Made by a program: the position numbers and the translations under genes. Source: Rubrivivax sp. (GTDB taxonomy: Bacteria; Pseudomonadota; Gammaproteobacteria; Burkholderiales; Burkholderiaceae_C). Taken from it: a stretch of DNA of 64,000 nt. Every line of letters starts with the position of its first letter. The first letter of the stretch is position 1. Below the pieces are notes generated by a model. The model searched no databases and was not told the DNA's origin. It worked only from the letters and a program-made list of their open reading frames with translations. Shown one piece after another: positions 27,928 to 34,990 of this stretch. Location: assembly GCA_020248915.1 (NCBI GenBank), contig JADCGP010000009.1, positions 1 to 64,000 on the forward strand. The letters are read 5' to 3'.

Positions 27928-28634
27928 TGAACGCGCCTGCCCGGTCCGGCCGTGCCCTCGACGAGTTCGAGGCCAAGCGGCTGCTCGCCGGCTACGGCGT
28001 GCCGGTGATCGCCGAGGCCCGGGCGGCGGACGCCGACGCGGCCGCGGCGGCCGCGCGTGCGCTGGGTTATCCGGTGGCGCTGAAGGGCTGCGGCGCAGCG
28101 TTCGCACACAAGACGGAGCTCGGCCTGGTGGCCCTCGACCTGCGCGACGAGGCGGCGCTGCGCGAGGCCGCCGCCCGGCTGCAGGCCGCCATGCGCGCGA
28201 CCGTGCCGTCCGGCGCTCGCGAAGGCACCGCGCGGGCGGGCGACGCGGGGACAGGGCTGCTGGTGCAGCGCATGGCGCGCGGCAGGCGCGAGTTCCTCGC
28301 CGGCTTCAGCCGCGACCCGGTCTACGGGCCGGTGGTGAGCTTCGGTCTCGGCGGGATCTTCGCCGAGGCGCTTGCCGACGTCGCGCTGCGGCTCGCGCCG
28401 CTGGAGGCCGACGACGCCCGTGCGATGCTCGGCGAGATCCGTGCCCGGGCGCTCCTCGGGCCGGTGCGAGGCCTGCCGGCGGTCGACACCGATGCCCTCG
28501 TCGGCATCCTGCTGGCCTTGTCGCGGCTGGCCCTCGAGCGGCCCGACATCGCCGCGGTGGACATCAACCCGCTGGTGGTCGACAGCGCGCAGCCGGTGGC
28601 CGTCGATGCGCTGGTGCTGATCGGAAGCCCATGA
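27927..28634 (+). CDS. ADP-forming acyl-CoA synthetase, beta-type ATP-grasp subunit
   Basis: The 235-residue ATP-grasp protein begins with a family-typical EFEAKRLLAGYGVPV and has ALKGCGAAFAHKTELGLVAL, GLLVQRMARGRREFLAG and FGLGGIFAEALADVALRLAPL, ending in DINPLVV. It binds ATP and receives the phosphoryl group from the His of the alpha subunit. Its ATG overlaps the alpha stop, and its own stop overlaps the acyl-CoA dehydrogenase ATG. Length is normal for a split beta chain. Confidence 0.9.
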   Translation: MNAPARSGRALDEFEAKRLLAGYGVPVIAEARAADADAAAAAARALGYPVALKGCGAAFAHKTELGLVALDLRDEAALREAAARLQAAMRATVPSGAREGTARAGDAGTGLLVQRMARGRREFLAGFSRDPVYGPVVSFGLGGIFAEALADVALRLAPLEADDARAMLGEIRARALLGPVRGLPAVDTDALVGILLALSRLALERPDIAAVDINPLVVDSAQPVAVDALVLIGSP

Positions 28635-29791
28635 CGTCCTTCGCACTCGACGAGGAACTGCGCATGCTGCAGCAGAGCAGCCTGCGGCTGGCGCGCGAGC
28701 GCTTCGCCGCCAAGGCCGCGCACTGGGACCGCGCGGCCGAGCCGCCGCTCGAGAACCTGAAGCCGCTGGCCGAGGCAGGCCTGGCCGGCATCACGATCGA
28801 CCCCGAGTACGGCGGCAGCGGCTGCGGCATCCTGCACGCGGTGGTGGCGATGGAGCAGATCGCCCGCATCTGCCCGGTGACCTCGGCCTTCATCCTCGCC
28901 AACTGCACCGCCACCGAGCTGATCCAGCAGTTCGGCACCGAGGCGCACAAGGCGCGCTACCTGCCGCCGCTGGCCGCCGGCGAGACGGTGGGCTGCTGGG
29001 CGATGACGGAGCCGGGCGCGGGATCGGACGCCGGCGAGATGCGCACGCGCGCCGTCGCCGACGGCGACCACTGGGTCATCGACGGCAGCAAGTGCTTCAT
29101 CACGCGCGCCGGCATCGCCGGGTTCTTCGTCACCTTCGCGCGCGTGGGCAACGAGCCGGGCTCGAAGTCGGTGGCGGCCTTCCTCGTCGACAAGGACGAC
29201 CCCGGCCTGCGCCTGGGCCGGCCCGACCTGCACATGGGGCTGCGCGGTGGCGCCTCGGCCGAGGTGCTCTACGAGGGCTGCCGCGTGCCGAAGGAGCGCA
29301 TGGTGGTCGCGCCCGGATCCTTCGGCCGCATCATGAAGGGCTTGAACCAGGCCCGCGTGCTCAACCCGGCGATGTGCCTGGGCATCGCGGCCGAGGCGCT
29401 CGACCTCGCCACCGCCTACGCGAGGGAGCGCAGGGCCTTCGGCCGCGAGATCGGGCGCTTCCAGGGCATCCAGTGGATGCTGGCCGAGATGGCGGTGAAG
29501 GTGGAGGCGATGCGCGCGCTGGTCTACCGGGCCGCCGCGCTGCTCGCCGACGGGCAGGCCGACGGCCCGCAACAGGCGGCGATCGCCAAGCTCTACACCG
29601 GCCGCGCGGCCTTCGAGGTGGTCAACGACGCGATGCAGATTCACGGCGGCTACGGATACTCCAGCGAATTCCCGCTCGAGCGGATGCTGCGCGACGTGCG
29701 GGCGCTGCAGCTGGGCGGCGGCACGAACGAGATCCTGAAGAACCGCATCGCTGCCAGGCTGCTGGGCGGCAGGGGGAGCGGCGATGGCTGA
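28631..29791 (+). CDS. acyl-CoA dehydrogenase
   Basis: The 386-residue ACAD has CWAMTEPGAGSDAGEMRTRA for FAD and substrate and QIHGGYGYSSEFPLERMLRD in the C-terminal helical domain. The place where the catalytic Glu usually stands (YEGT) reads LGGGTNEI, with Gly instead. Many FadE-like enzymes share this and may use a Glu from another helix; I could not assign one. It is coupled by ATGA overlap to the synthetase beta gene and overlaps the Bug receptor gene by 8 bp, so it probably oxidises the CoA ester made by the synthetase. Confidence 0.88.
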   Translation: MTSFALDEELRMLQQSSLRLARERFAAKAAHWDRAAEPPLENLKPLAEAGLAGITIDPEYGGSGCGILHAVVAMEQIARICPVTSAFILANCTATELIQQFGTEAHKARYLPPLAAGETVGCWAMTEPGAGSDAGEMRTRAVADGDHWVIDGSKCFITRAGIAGFFVTFARVGNEPGSKSVAAFLVDKDDPGLRLGRPDLHMGLRGGASAEVLYEGCRVPKERMVVAPGSFGRIMKGLNQARVLNPAMCLGIAAEALDLATAYARERRAFGREIGRFQGIQWMLAEMAVKVEAMRALVYRAAALLADGQADGPQQAAIAKLYTGRAAFEVVNDAMQIHGGYGYSSEFPLERMLRDVRALQLGGGTNEILKNRIAARLLGGRGSGDG

Positions 29792-30818
29792 CGCGGGCCC
29801 GGCCGCCAGGACGGCCAAGGCTGCCGAGGCCGCCCGAGTCCCGGACCGGCGGATCGGCCGCCGCGCCGCGCTGCGCACGCTGGCGGCGCTCTGCGCGGCC
29901 GTGGGCGGCGCCGCGGGCGTGGTGTCCGCGCAGCCGCGGATGCTGCGCGTCGTCGCCCCCTTTCCCGCCGGCGGGTCCACCGACATCCTGGCGCGCGCAC
30001 TCGCCGAGCGGCTCGCCGCAGCGCGCGGCCAGGCGGCGGTCGTCGAGAACCGGCCCGGCGCGAACGGCGCGCTCGGCACCGAGGCGGTGGCGCGCTCGGT
30101 GCCTGACGGGCAGACGCTGCTGGTGCACACCAACGCCGGCATCCTGATCAACCCGATGCTCTACAAGGCGCTGGCCAACCCGCTGGAGTCGCTGGCGCCG
30201 GTGGCGCAACTGGTCGAGCTCGAGCTGGTGCTGGCGGTGCGCTCCGACAACCCGGCGCGAACGCTGGGCGAGTTCGTGGAGCAGGCGCGGTCGCGGCCGC
30301 AGGGCCTGACCTACGCGTCGGTGGGTGCGGGCTCGCTGTCGCACCTGGCCGGCGAGGCCTTCCGGCTTGCCGCCAACGTGCCGATGCTGCACGTGCCGTA
30401 CAAGGGTGCGGCGCCGGCGCTGAACGACCTGCTCGGCGGTCAGGTGGACTGCTACTTCGGCACGCCGCCCACCTTCCTGCCCCACGTGCGCAGCGGCAGG
30501 CTGCGCGTGCTGGCCAACACTGCCGCCGAGCCCTCGCCGTGGTTCGAGGGTGTGCCCCGGGTCGCCGACCTGCTGCCCGGCTTCGCGGTGGTGGGCTGGC
30601 AGGGGCTGTTCGTGCCGGCCGCGACGCCGGCGCCGGCGGTCGAGGCGCTGGAGCGGACGGTCCTGGCCGCGCTGGCCGAGGACACGCTGCGGCGCCAGCT
30701 CGCCGAGCAAGGGATGCGCGTCACCGCGCGCCCGGCGCACGAGCTCGCGACGCTGATGCGGCGCGAGCAGGCCGGCTGGGCGCGCCTGATCGAGCGCGCG
30801 AAGATCAGCGTGCAGTGA
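29784..30818 (+). CDS. Bug-family (TctC) periplasmic solute receptor
   Basis: The 344-residue protein has an N-terminal export signal with a twin-arginine-like RRAALR then a hydrophobic run ending in VVSAQP, and a Bug/TctC receptor domain. Ligand-loop motifs are APFPAGGSTDILAR, VVENRPGANGALG, SVGAGSLSHLAGE and VPYKGAAPALNDLLGG. Bug proteins bind small carboxylates and mostly lack cognate membrane subunits, as here. It ends the cupin-ThDP-synthetase operon, so it probably captures the substrate. It overlaps the convergent Rrf2-Bug gene by 14 bp; the two share the identical stretch YFGTPPTFLPHVRSG. Confidence 0.92.
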   Translation: MADAGPAARTAKAAEAARVPDRRIGRRAALRTLAALCAAVGGAAGVVSAQPRMLRVVAPFPAGGSTDILARALAERLAAARGQAAVVENRPGANGALGTEAVARSVPDGQTLLVHTNAGILINPMLYKALANPLESLAPVAQLVELELVLAVRSDNPARTLGEFVEQARSRPQGLTYASVGAGSLSHLAGEAFRLAANVPMLHVPYKGAAPALNDLLGGQVDCYFGTPPTFLPHVRSGRLRVLANTAAEPSPWFEGVPRVADLLPGFAVVGWQGLFVPAATPAPAVEALERTVLAALAEDTLRRQLAEQGMRVTARPAHELATLMRREQAGWARLIERAKISVQ

Positions 30819-32157
30819 CCGGCACCGCCGCGCCTGCAGCGGCGGCGTCCGCGCCCGCATCGCCGGCAGCATCGGGCGCGAAGGGCCTGAGGCCCGTCAG
30901 CACGATCAGCTCGCGCCAGCGTGCCACCTCCACCGCGATGCGCCCGGCGAGCTGCTCCGGGGTGGAGGTCGCGATGCGAAACCCCTGGCGCGCCAGGCGG
31001 CGCCGGATGTCGGGCATCGCCATCACCTCGACCACGCGGTCGTGCAGGCGCTGCACCTCGGCGGGCGTCGTGCCGGGCGGCGCGAACACGCCGTGCCAGC
31101 CCTCGACCACGAAGCCCGGGTACAGGTCGGCCATCCGCGGCAGGTCGGGGAAGACCTCGGCGCGGTGCGCCGCGGTGGTGGCCAGCGCGCGCAGCGCGCC
31201 CGAGCGCACGTGCGGCAGGAAGGTGGGCGGGGTGCCGAAGTACAGGTCCACGTCGCCCGCGATCAGCGCCTGCACCGCCGGCTGCGCGCCCTCGAAGGCC
31301 ACGTGGGAGAGCTCGATGCCGGCGGCTCGCTCGAACAGCGCGCCGGTCAGGTGCGACACCGACCCGCGCCCCACCGAGGCCACCTTCAGCAGGCCGGGCC
31401 GGCCGCGCGCCGCCCGCACCAGCTCCTTGACCCCCGCCCAGCGCGAGCGGGCGTTGACGGCGAGGATCATCTCCGACTCGGCCAGCAGCGTCACCGGCAC
31501 GAAGGCCTTCCCGGGGTCGATCGCCGGGTCGGCCAGGGCGGAGGACAGCACGCCCGAGTTGGTCATGATGGCCAGCGTGCGGCCATCGACCTGCGCCTGT
31601 GTCATGTGCGGCCGCAGCGACGCCTGCGCGGCCCGGCGCCGTCGCGGCAGGTGCTCCACCAGCACTGGCGCGCCCAGGCCGCTGCCCAGGTGCTCGCCGA
31701 GCGCGCGCGCCAGCATGTCGGTCGTGCCGCCGGGCGAGAAGGGCACGATGATCGGGGCGTAGGTCTGGTCCAGCGTGTGCTCGGCGAGGTAGGCCTGGAT
31801 CCGCGTCTCGAGCTCGGCGTGCAGGTTCTCGAAGACCAGGTTCACGCGGCTCTTGCCGGCCCACTCGGACTTCGGCTCGAACAGGTGGAAGGCCAGCAGC
31901 GAGCCGTCCTGCACCGCCTCCCGCACGTCGCGCAGCGAGATCTCCGAGGCCGGCCGCTTCAGCGACACGCCGCCGGCCGCCCCGCGCGAGGCGCTCAGCA
32001 GCCCCGCCTTGACCAGCGCGGCCACGATCTGCCGCACCCGCGTCGGGTGCTCGTCTACCTGCTCGGCGATGCGCTCGGTGGTGACCACCTCCGGCGCGTT
32101 GGCCGCCACGTAGGACAGGATGTACGTGGCCGTGAGCAGGCGCGTCGACTTCGACAT
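30805..32157 (-). CDS. Rrf2-type HTH fused to a cytoplasmic Bug solute-binding domain
   Basis: This is a 450-residue fusion in one uninterrupted frame. Residues 1-132 are an Rrf2-family DNA-binding domain: winged HTH about 27-57 (TERIAEQVDEHPTRVRQIVAAL), the GG wing at 62-63, then ISLRDVREAV and the long dimer helix ending QAYLAEHTLDQ. Residues 134-430 are a Bug/TctC domain with PFSPGGTTDMLAR (139-151), SVGRGSVSHL (261-270) and YFGTPPTFLPHVRSG (306-320). No signal peptide or membrane helix separates them, so the Bug domain is cytoplasmic. There are no cysteines, which excludes an Fe-S Rrf2 sensor. The usual ENRPGAGG loop is replaced by an arginine-rich segment (about 168-184). It lies 16 bp after the reductase gene in an operon divergent from the TRAP genes. 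I infer a carboxylate-sensing one-component regulator. Confidence 0.88.
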   Translation of the reverse strand: MSKSTRLLTATYILSYVAANAPEVVTTERIAEQVDEHPTRVRQIVAALVKAGLLSASRGAAGGVSLKRPASEISLRDVREAVQDGSLLAFHLFEPKSEWAGKSRVNLVFENLHAELETRIQAYLAEHTLDQTYAPIIVPFSPGGTTDMLARALGEHLGSGLGAPVLVEHLPRRRRAAQASLRPHMTQAQVDGRTLAIMTNSGVLSSALADPAIDPGKAFVPVTLLAESEMILAVNARSRWAGVKELVRAARGRPGLLKVASVGRGSVSHLTGALFERAAGIELSHVAFEGAQPAVQALIAGDVDLYFGTPPTFLPHVRSGALRALATTAAHRAEVFPDLPRMADLYPGFVVEGWHGVFAPPGTTPAEVQRLHDRVVEVMAMPDIRRRLARQGFRIATSTPEQLAGRIAVEVARWRELIVLTGLRPFAPDAAGDAGADAAAAGAAVPVTAR

Positions 32158-32173
32158 GCCGCCGAGTCTAGGC

Positions 32174-32782
32174 TCACCCGGCCGGCGGGCCGCCGGCGAA
32201 GTGCCGTTGCACGGCCTGGCGCGTGCGTTCGAGGTAGGCCTCGATCATCCCGGGCGTGGAGCGGCTTCCCACCGGCCCGAAGTGCAGGTGCTCCAGCAGC
32301 GTGATGCCGCAGAACTCGACCGTGCCCGCCCCCCACATCACGCGGATGGCGTCGAGCTTGCGGCTGTCGACGAACTCGCCCTCGGTGGACCCGGAGCTCG
32401 TGAAGACCAGGCTCTTCTTGCCGGCCATGGCGCCGCGCGGTCCCTGCGGCCCGTACCCGTAGGCGAAGCCGCCGCCGCGCAGCACGCGGTCGAGCCAGCC
32501 CTTCATGATGGCCGGCGGCGCGATCCACCACACCGGCGAGACGAAGGTCACGACGTCGGCGGCGACCAGGTGGTCCATCTCCACCTGCACGTCCGCGGCC
32601 GGCGCCCGCTGCGGCCTGGTGCGGCCCTCGTCGTCGTCGGCCACCGGCTGGAAGCGCATCGCGTAGAGGTCGCGCAGCACGACCGCATGGCCGAGCCCCT
32701 GCACCGCATCGATGTAGGTGGAGGCGACGCGACGCGTGAAGCTGGCCTCGCGCGGGTGGGCGAGGACGACGAGGTGTTTCAT
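32174..32782 (-). CDS. NAD(P)H:quinone oxidoreductase / flavodoxin-fold reductase
   Basis: The 202-residue protein has the flavodoxin_2 fold of NQO1/KefF-type FMN reductases: HLVVLAHPREASFTRRV at the N-terminus, VVTFVSPVWWIAPPAIMKGWLDRVL in the centre and GKKSLVFTSSGST. It probably reduces quinones or nitro/azo compounds with two electrons. The ATG at 32782 overlaps the TGA of the small upstream ORF, and the Rrf2-Bug gene starts 16 bp after its stop, so they form one transcript. Confidence 0.88.
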   Translation of the reverse strand: MKHLVVLAHPREASFTRRVASTYIDAVQGLGHAVVLRDLYAMRFQPVADDDEGRTRPQRAPAADVQVEMDHLVAADVVTFVSPVWWIAPPAIMKGWLDRVLRGGGFAYGYGPQGPRGAMAGKKSLVFTSSGSTEGEFVDSRKLDAIRVMWGAGTVEFCGITLLEHLHFGPVGSRSTPGMIEAYLERTRQAVQRHFAGGPPAG

Positions 32783-32967
32783 GTGTGGTCGTGCGTGCCG
32801 GGGCCGGGGTGGCCGTCCAGCAGTCTGAAGGGCTGCGGCGCCTGGTCCGGCAGCGTGGCCAGCCGTGCCGCCCGATGCGCCAGCAGGGAACGCCGGCCTT
32901 CGACGTCGCACAGCGCCCCGCTGAGGGAGTGCGGCCCGGGGTACGCCAGCACCAGCGGCACCCTCAT
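32779..32967 (-). CDS. small hypothetical protein, coupled at both ends
   Basis: A 62-codon ORF starts at an ATG (32967) that overlaps the stop of the isomerase-like gene, and its TGA overlaps the ATG of the quinone reductase. The product begins MRVPLVLAYPGPHSLSG and is rich in Arg, Leu and Pro; I recognise no domain. The exact ATGA overlaps at both ends argue that it is translated, if only to couple its neighbours, but chance cannot be excluded in this GC-rich DNA. Confidence 0.5.
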   Translation of the reverse strand: MRVPLVLAYPGPHSLSGALCDVEGRRSLLAHRAARLATLPDQAPQPFRLLDGHPGPGTHDHT

Positions 32968-33281
32968 GGCGCGGGGGGCACCGATCCGGGCGGGGCCGCT
33001 GACCGCCCGCCCGGGAACAACGGGTGCTCGGTCAGTGGGTGCAACTCGACCTTGCTCAGGTAGGGGGCCATCGGCACGCTGGCGATCAGCCGCCGCAGCG
33101 CGTCGTGCGACGGGCAGTCCCAGACCGCGAACACGCCGCGCCCGCTGGCCTTCAGCCACTCGACCAGCACCACGCCCTCGCGCACCAGTTCGGCAACGCG
33201 GGCGTGCTCGGCGGCGCGCAGTTCGGCCACGCGGTCGCCCATGCGGGCGTAGTCGATCTCGACGTCGAGCAGGTAAAGCAT
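32964..33281 (-). CDS. muconolactone delta-isomerase-like protein
   Basis: The 105-residue MIase-fold protein (MLYLLDVEIDYARMG, GVFAVWDCPSHDALRRL, MAPYLSKVELHPL) is a paralogue of the product encoded at 15693. It leads a four-gene minus-strand operon with the small ORF, the quinone reductase and the Rrf2-Bug regulator. Known MIases act on lactones from catechol cleavage; here the substrate is unknown. Its promoter must lie in the 150 bp shared with the divergent TRAP operon. Confidence 0.82.
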   Translation of the reverse strand: MLYLLDVEIDYARMGDRVAELRAAEHARVAELVREGVVLVEWLKASGRGVFAVWDCPSHDALRRLIASVPMAPYLSKVELHPLTEHPLFPGGRSAAPPGSVPPAP

Positions 33282-33324
33282 GAGGCCGTGGACCGGTGGC
33301 GTCGGGGTCCGGGCTTCCCCGCCC

Positions 33325-33353
33325 TTGACACGCCCGGGAGCGGCAGGTTGAAT
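33325..33353 (+). promoter_or_regulatory. candidate sigma-70 promoter of the TRAP operon
   Basis: A perfect -35 TTGACA (33325-33330) is followed after exactly 17 bp by TTGAAT (33348-33353), matching four of six -10 positions. Transcription would start near 33360, about 70 bp before the dctP start codon, inside the dyad at 33355-33365. Confidence 0.65.
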
Positions 33354-33354
33354 T

Positions 33355-33365
33355 GTGATCGTCAC
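33355..33365. promoter_or_regulatory. candidate operator at the TRAP transcription start
   Basis: GTGA-TCG-TCAC is a perfect 4-bp dyad with a 3-bp centre, placed at the predicted start of the TRAP operon and between it and the divergent operon encoding the Rrf2-Bug protein. I infer that it may be that regulator's binding site; the match is short and could be chance. Confidence 0.4.
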
Positions 33366-33431
33366 CATAACAAAAACCTTCAAGACCCGCAACCTTCGCC
33401 CGGTCCGACCGGGTCCCTTGCAGGAGACACC

Positions 33432-34433
33432 ATGGACAAACGCTCTTGGCTGCAACTGGCAGTGGCGCTGGCCGCCGCGGCGCTGGGCTCCCATGCCGCT
33501 GCGCAGGAAGCCTGGAAGATCGGCACCGTCGTCGCCCCGCCGTCGATGCTCGGCGTCATCGTCGACGAGTCCGCCGCCGCGATCGGCAAGGCCACCGGCG
33601 GCAAGATCACCGCCGAGCGCTTCCAGAACCCCAACGAGCAGGAACTGACGCAGAACATCCTGCGCGGGCGGCTCGAGATGGGCTACATCTCGGCCACCGG
33701 CATGGCCGTCGCGGTGCCCGAGATGGGCGTGCTGAACATGCCCTACCTGTGGCGCAGCGAGGGCGAGCGCGACTACGTTCTCGACAAGGTGATCCCGCCG
33801 CTGCTCGAGCAGATCCTGGCCGCCAGGGGCATCACGCTGGTGAAGATCGGCGAGGCCGGCTGGACCAGCCTGTTCTGCAAGACCGCGTGCACCACGCCCG
33901 ACAAGATGAAGGGCATGAAGATGCGCGTCTCGCCGACCGCCGGCGCCAAGCTGTTTGCCGACCGGCTCGGCGTCAACGGCGCGGGCATGTCGCTGGCTGA
34001 CTTCTACCCGGCGCTGCAGCAGGGCGTCGTCGATGCCGGCGACCTGACGTTCAGCTTCTACCTGATCGGCCCTGCCGCGCAGGCCGCCCCGCACTACGTG
34101 TTCACGCGCCACAACCACCAGCCGGCGTTCTTCATCGCCCACAAGCCCACCTGGGACAAGCTGACGGCCGAGCAGCGCAGCGCCATCACGGCAGCGCTGC
34201 CCAACGCGTCGGACACCCGCCGCCGCGTCGCCGCCGACGAGGAGCCGAAGAAGGCGATGCACCGCTCCAAGGGTGGCTTCGTGCACGATCTCACCGACGA
34301 GCAGCGCGCCGAGTGGGCCAAGGTGATCGAGCCCGGGCTCCCGGCGCTGGCCGAGAGCTACGGGGGCCGCGCGAAGGAGTTGTTCACCGCCATCCAGCGC
34401 GGCAAGGCCGACTTCGCGGCCGGCAGGCGCTGA
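33432..34433 (+). CDS. dctP: TRAP transporter solute receptor, DctP family
   Basis: The 333-residue periplasmic receptor has a signal peptide (cleavage about residue 24, AAAQEAW) and a DctP domain with IGTVVAPPSML, GRLEMGYISATGMAV and the arginine-region KMKGMKMRVSPTAG, whose Arg in TRAP receptors pairs with the ligand carboxylate. CAGGAGA lies before the ATG at 33432. It hands a carboxylate to the DctQM permease encoded next. The ligand is unknown; the downstream SDR and aldehyde dehydrogenase suggest an oxo- or hydroxy-acid. Confidence 0.92.
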   Translation: MDKRSWLQLAVALAAAALGSHAAAQEAWKIGTVVAPPSMLGVIVDESAAAIGKATGGKITAERFQNPNEQELTQNILRGRLEMGYISATGMAVAVPEMGVLNMPYLWRSEGERDYVLDKVIPPLLEQILAARGITLVKIGEAGWTSLFCKTACTTPDKMKGMKMRVSPTAGAKLFADRLGVNGAGMSLADFYPALQQGVVDAGDLTFSFYLIGPAAQAAPHYVFTRHNHQPAFFIAHKPTWDKLTAEQRSAITAALPNASDTRRRVAADEEPKKAMHRSKGGFVHDLTDEQRAEWAKVIEPGLPALAESYGGRAKELFTAIQRGKADFAAGRR

Positions 34434-34456
34434 AGCAGGCCGACCGCCCCCGCGCG

Positions 34457-34978
34457 ATGCAACAAGACTCCACCGATGCTGCGCCGCGCTGGGCCGCCCG
34501 CGCGCTCGACGGCCTGCACCGCCTCGAGTCGGGGGTGGCGCTGCTCGCCTTCGTCGGCATTGCCGGCGCTCTGTTCCTCGACCTCCTCGGGCGCGAGCTG
34601 GTGGGCAAGGGCATCTTCACGGCCCAGCGCTTCGCGGTCTACTGCATGGTGGTGGTGGCCTTCCTTGGCTTCGCGCTGGCGATCAGCTGGCGCGCGCACC
34701 TGGGCATCGAGGTCGCAGCGCGCCTGACGCCGGCGGGCTGGAACCGGGCGATGGAGCGGCTGTCCGACGTCGTGGCCGCCGCCGGCTGCCTGTTCCTCGC
34801 CTACTGGTCCTGGCGCTTCGTGGCCGGCTCCTTCGCCGACCAGGCGCGCGGCCAGGGCCTGGAGATACTGCTGTGGCCGGTGCAGTCGGTGCTGGTGTGG
34901 TGCTTCGTCAGCAGCGCGCTGCGGTTCGCCGCCTTCGCGCGCTGGCCCGCACTGCGCCACCACGCGCTGCAGTCCTGA
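34457..34978 (+). CDS. dctQ: TRAP transporter small permease, DctQ family
   Basis: The 173-residue protein has four predicted membrane helices and the DctQ features LDLLGRELVGKGI and ISWRAHLGIEVAAR. It is the small membrane subunit that joins DctM to import solute with Na+. It lies 23 bp after dctP and 12 bp before dctM. Length is normal. Confidence 0.9.
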   Translation: MQQDSTDAAPRWAARALDGLHRLESGVALLAFVGIAGALFLDLLGRELVGKGIFTAQRFAVYCMVVVAFLGFALAISWRAHLGIEVAARLTPAGWNRAMERLSDVVAAAGCLFLAYWSWRFVAGSFADQARGQGLEILLWPVQSVLVWCFVSSALRFAAFARWPALRHHALQS

Positions 34979-34990
34979 CACCGCATCGCG

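Noticed and set aside
30805..32157. The Rrf2-Bug ORF as two separate genes or a sequencing frameshift
   Set aside because: The frame is continuous, the Bug part has no start codon with a ribosome binding site or signal peptide, and the linker is short and clean. A database check is still needed.
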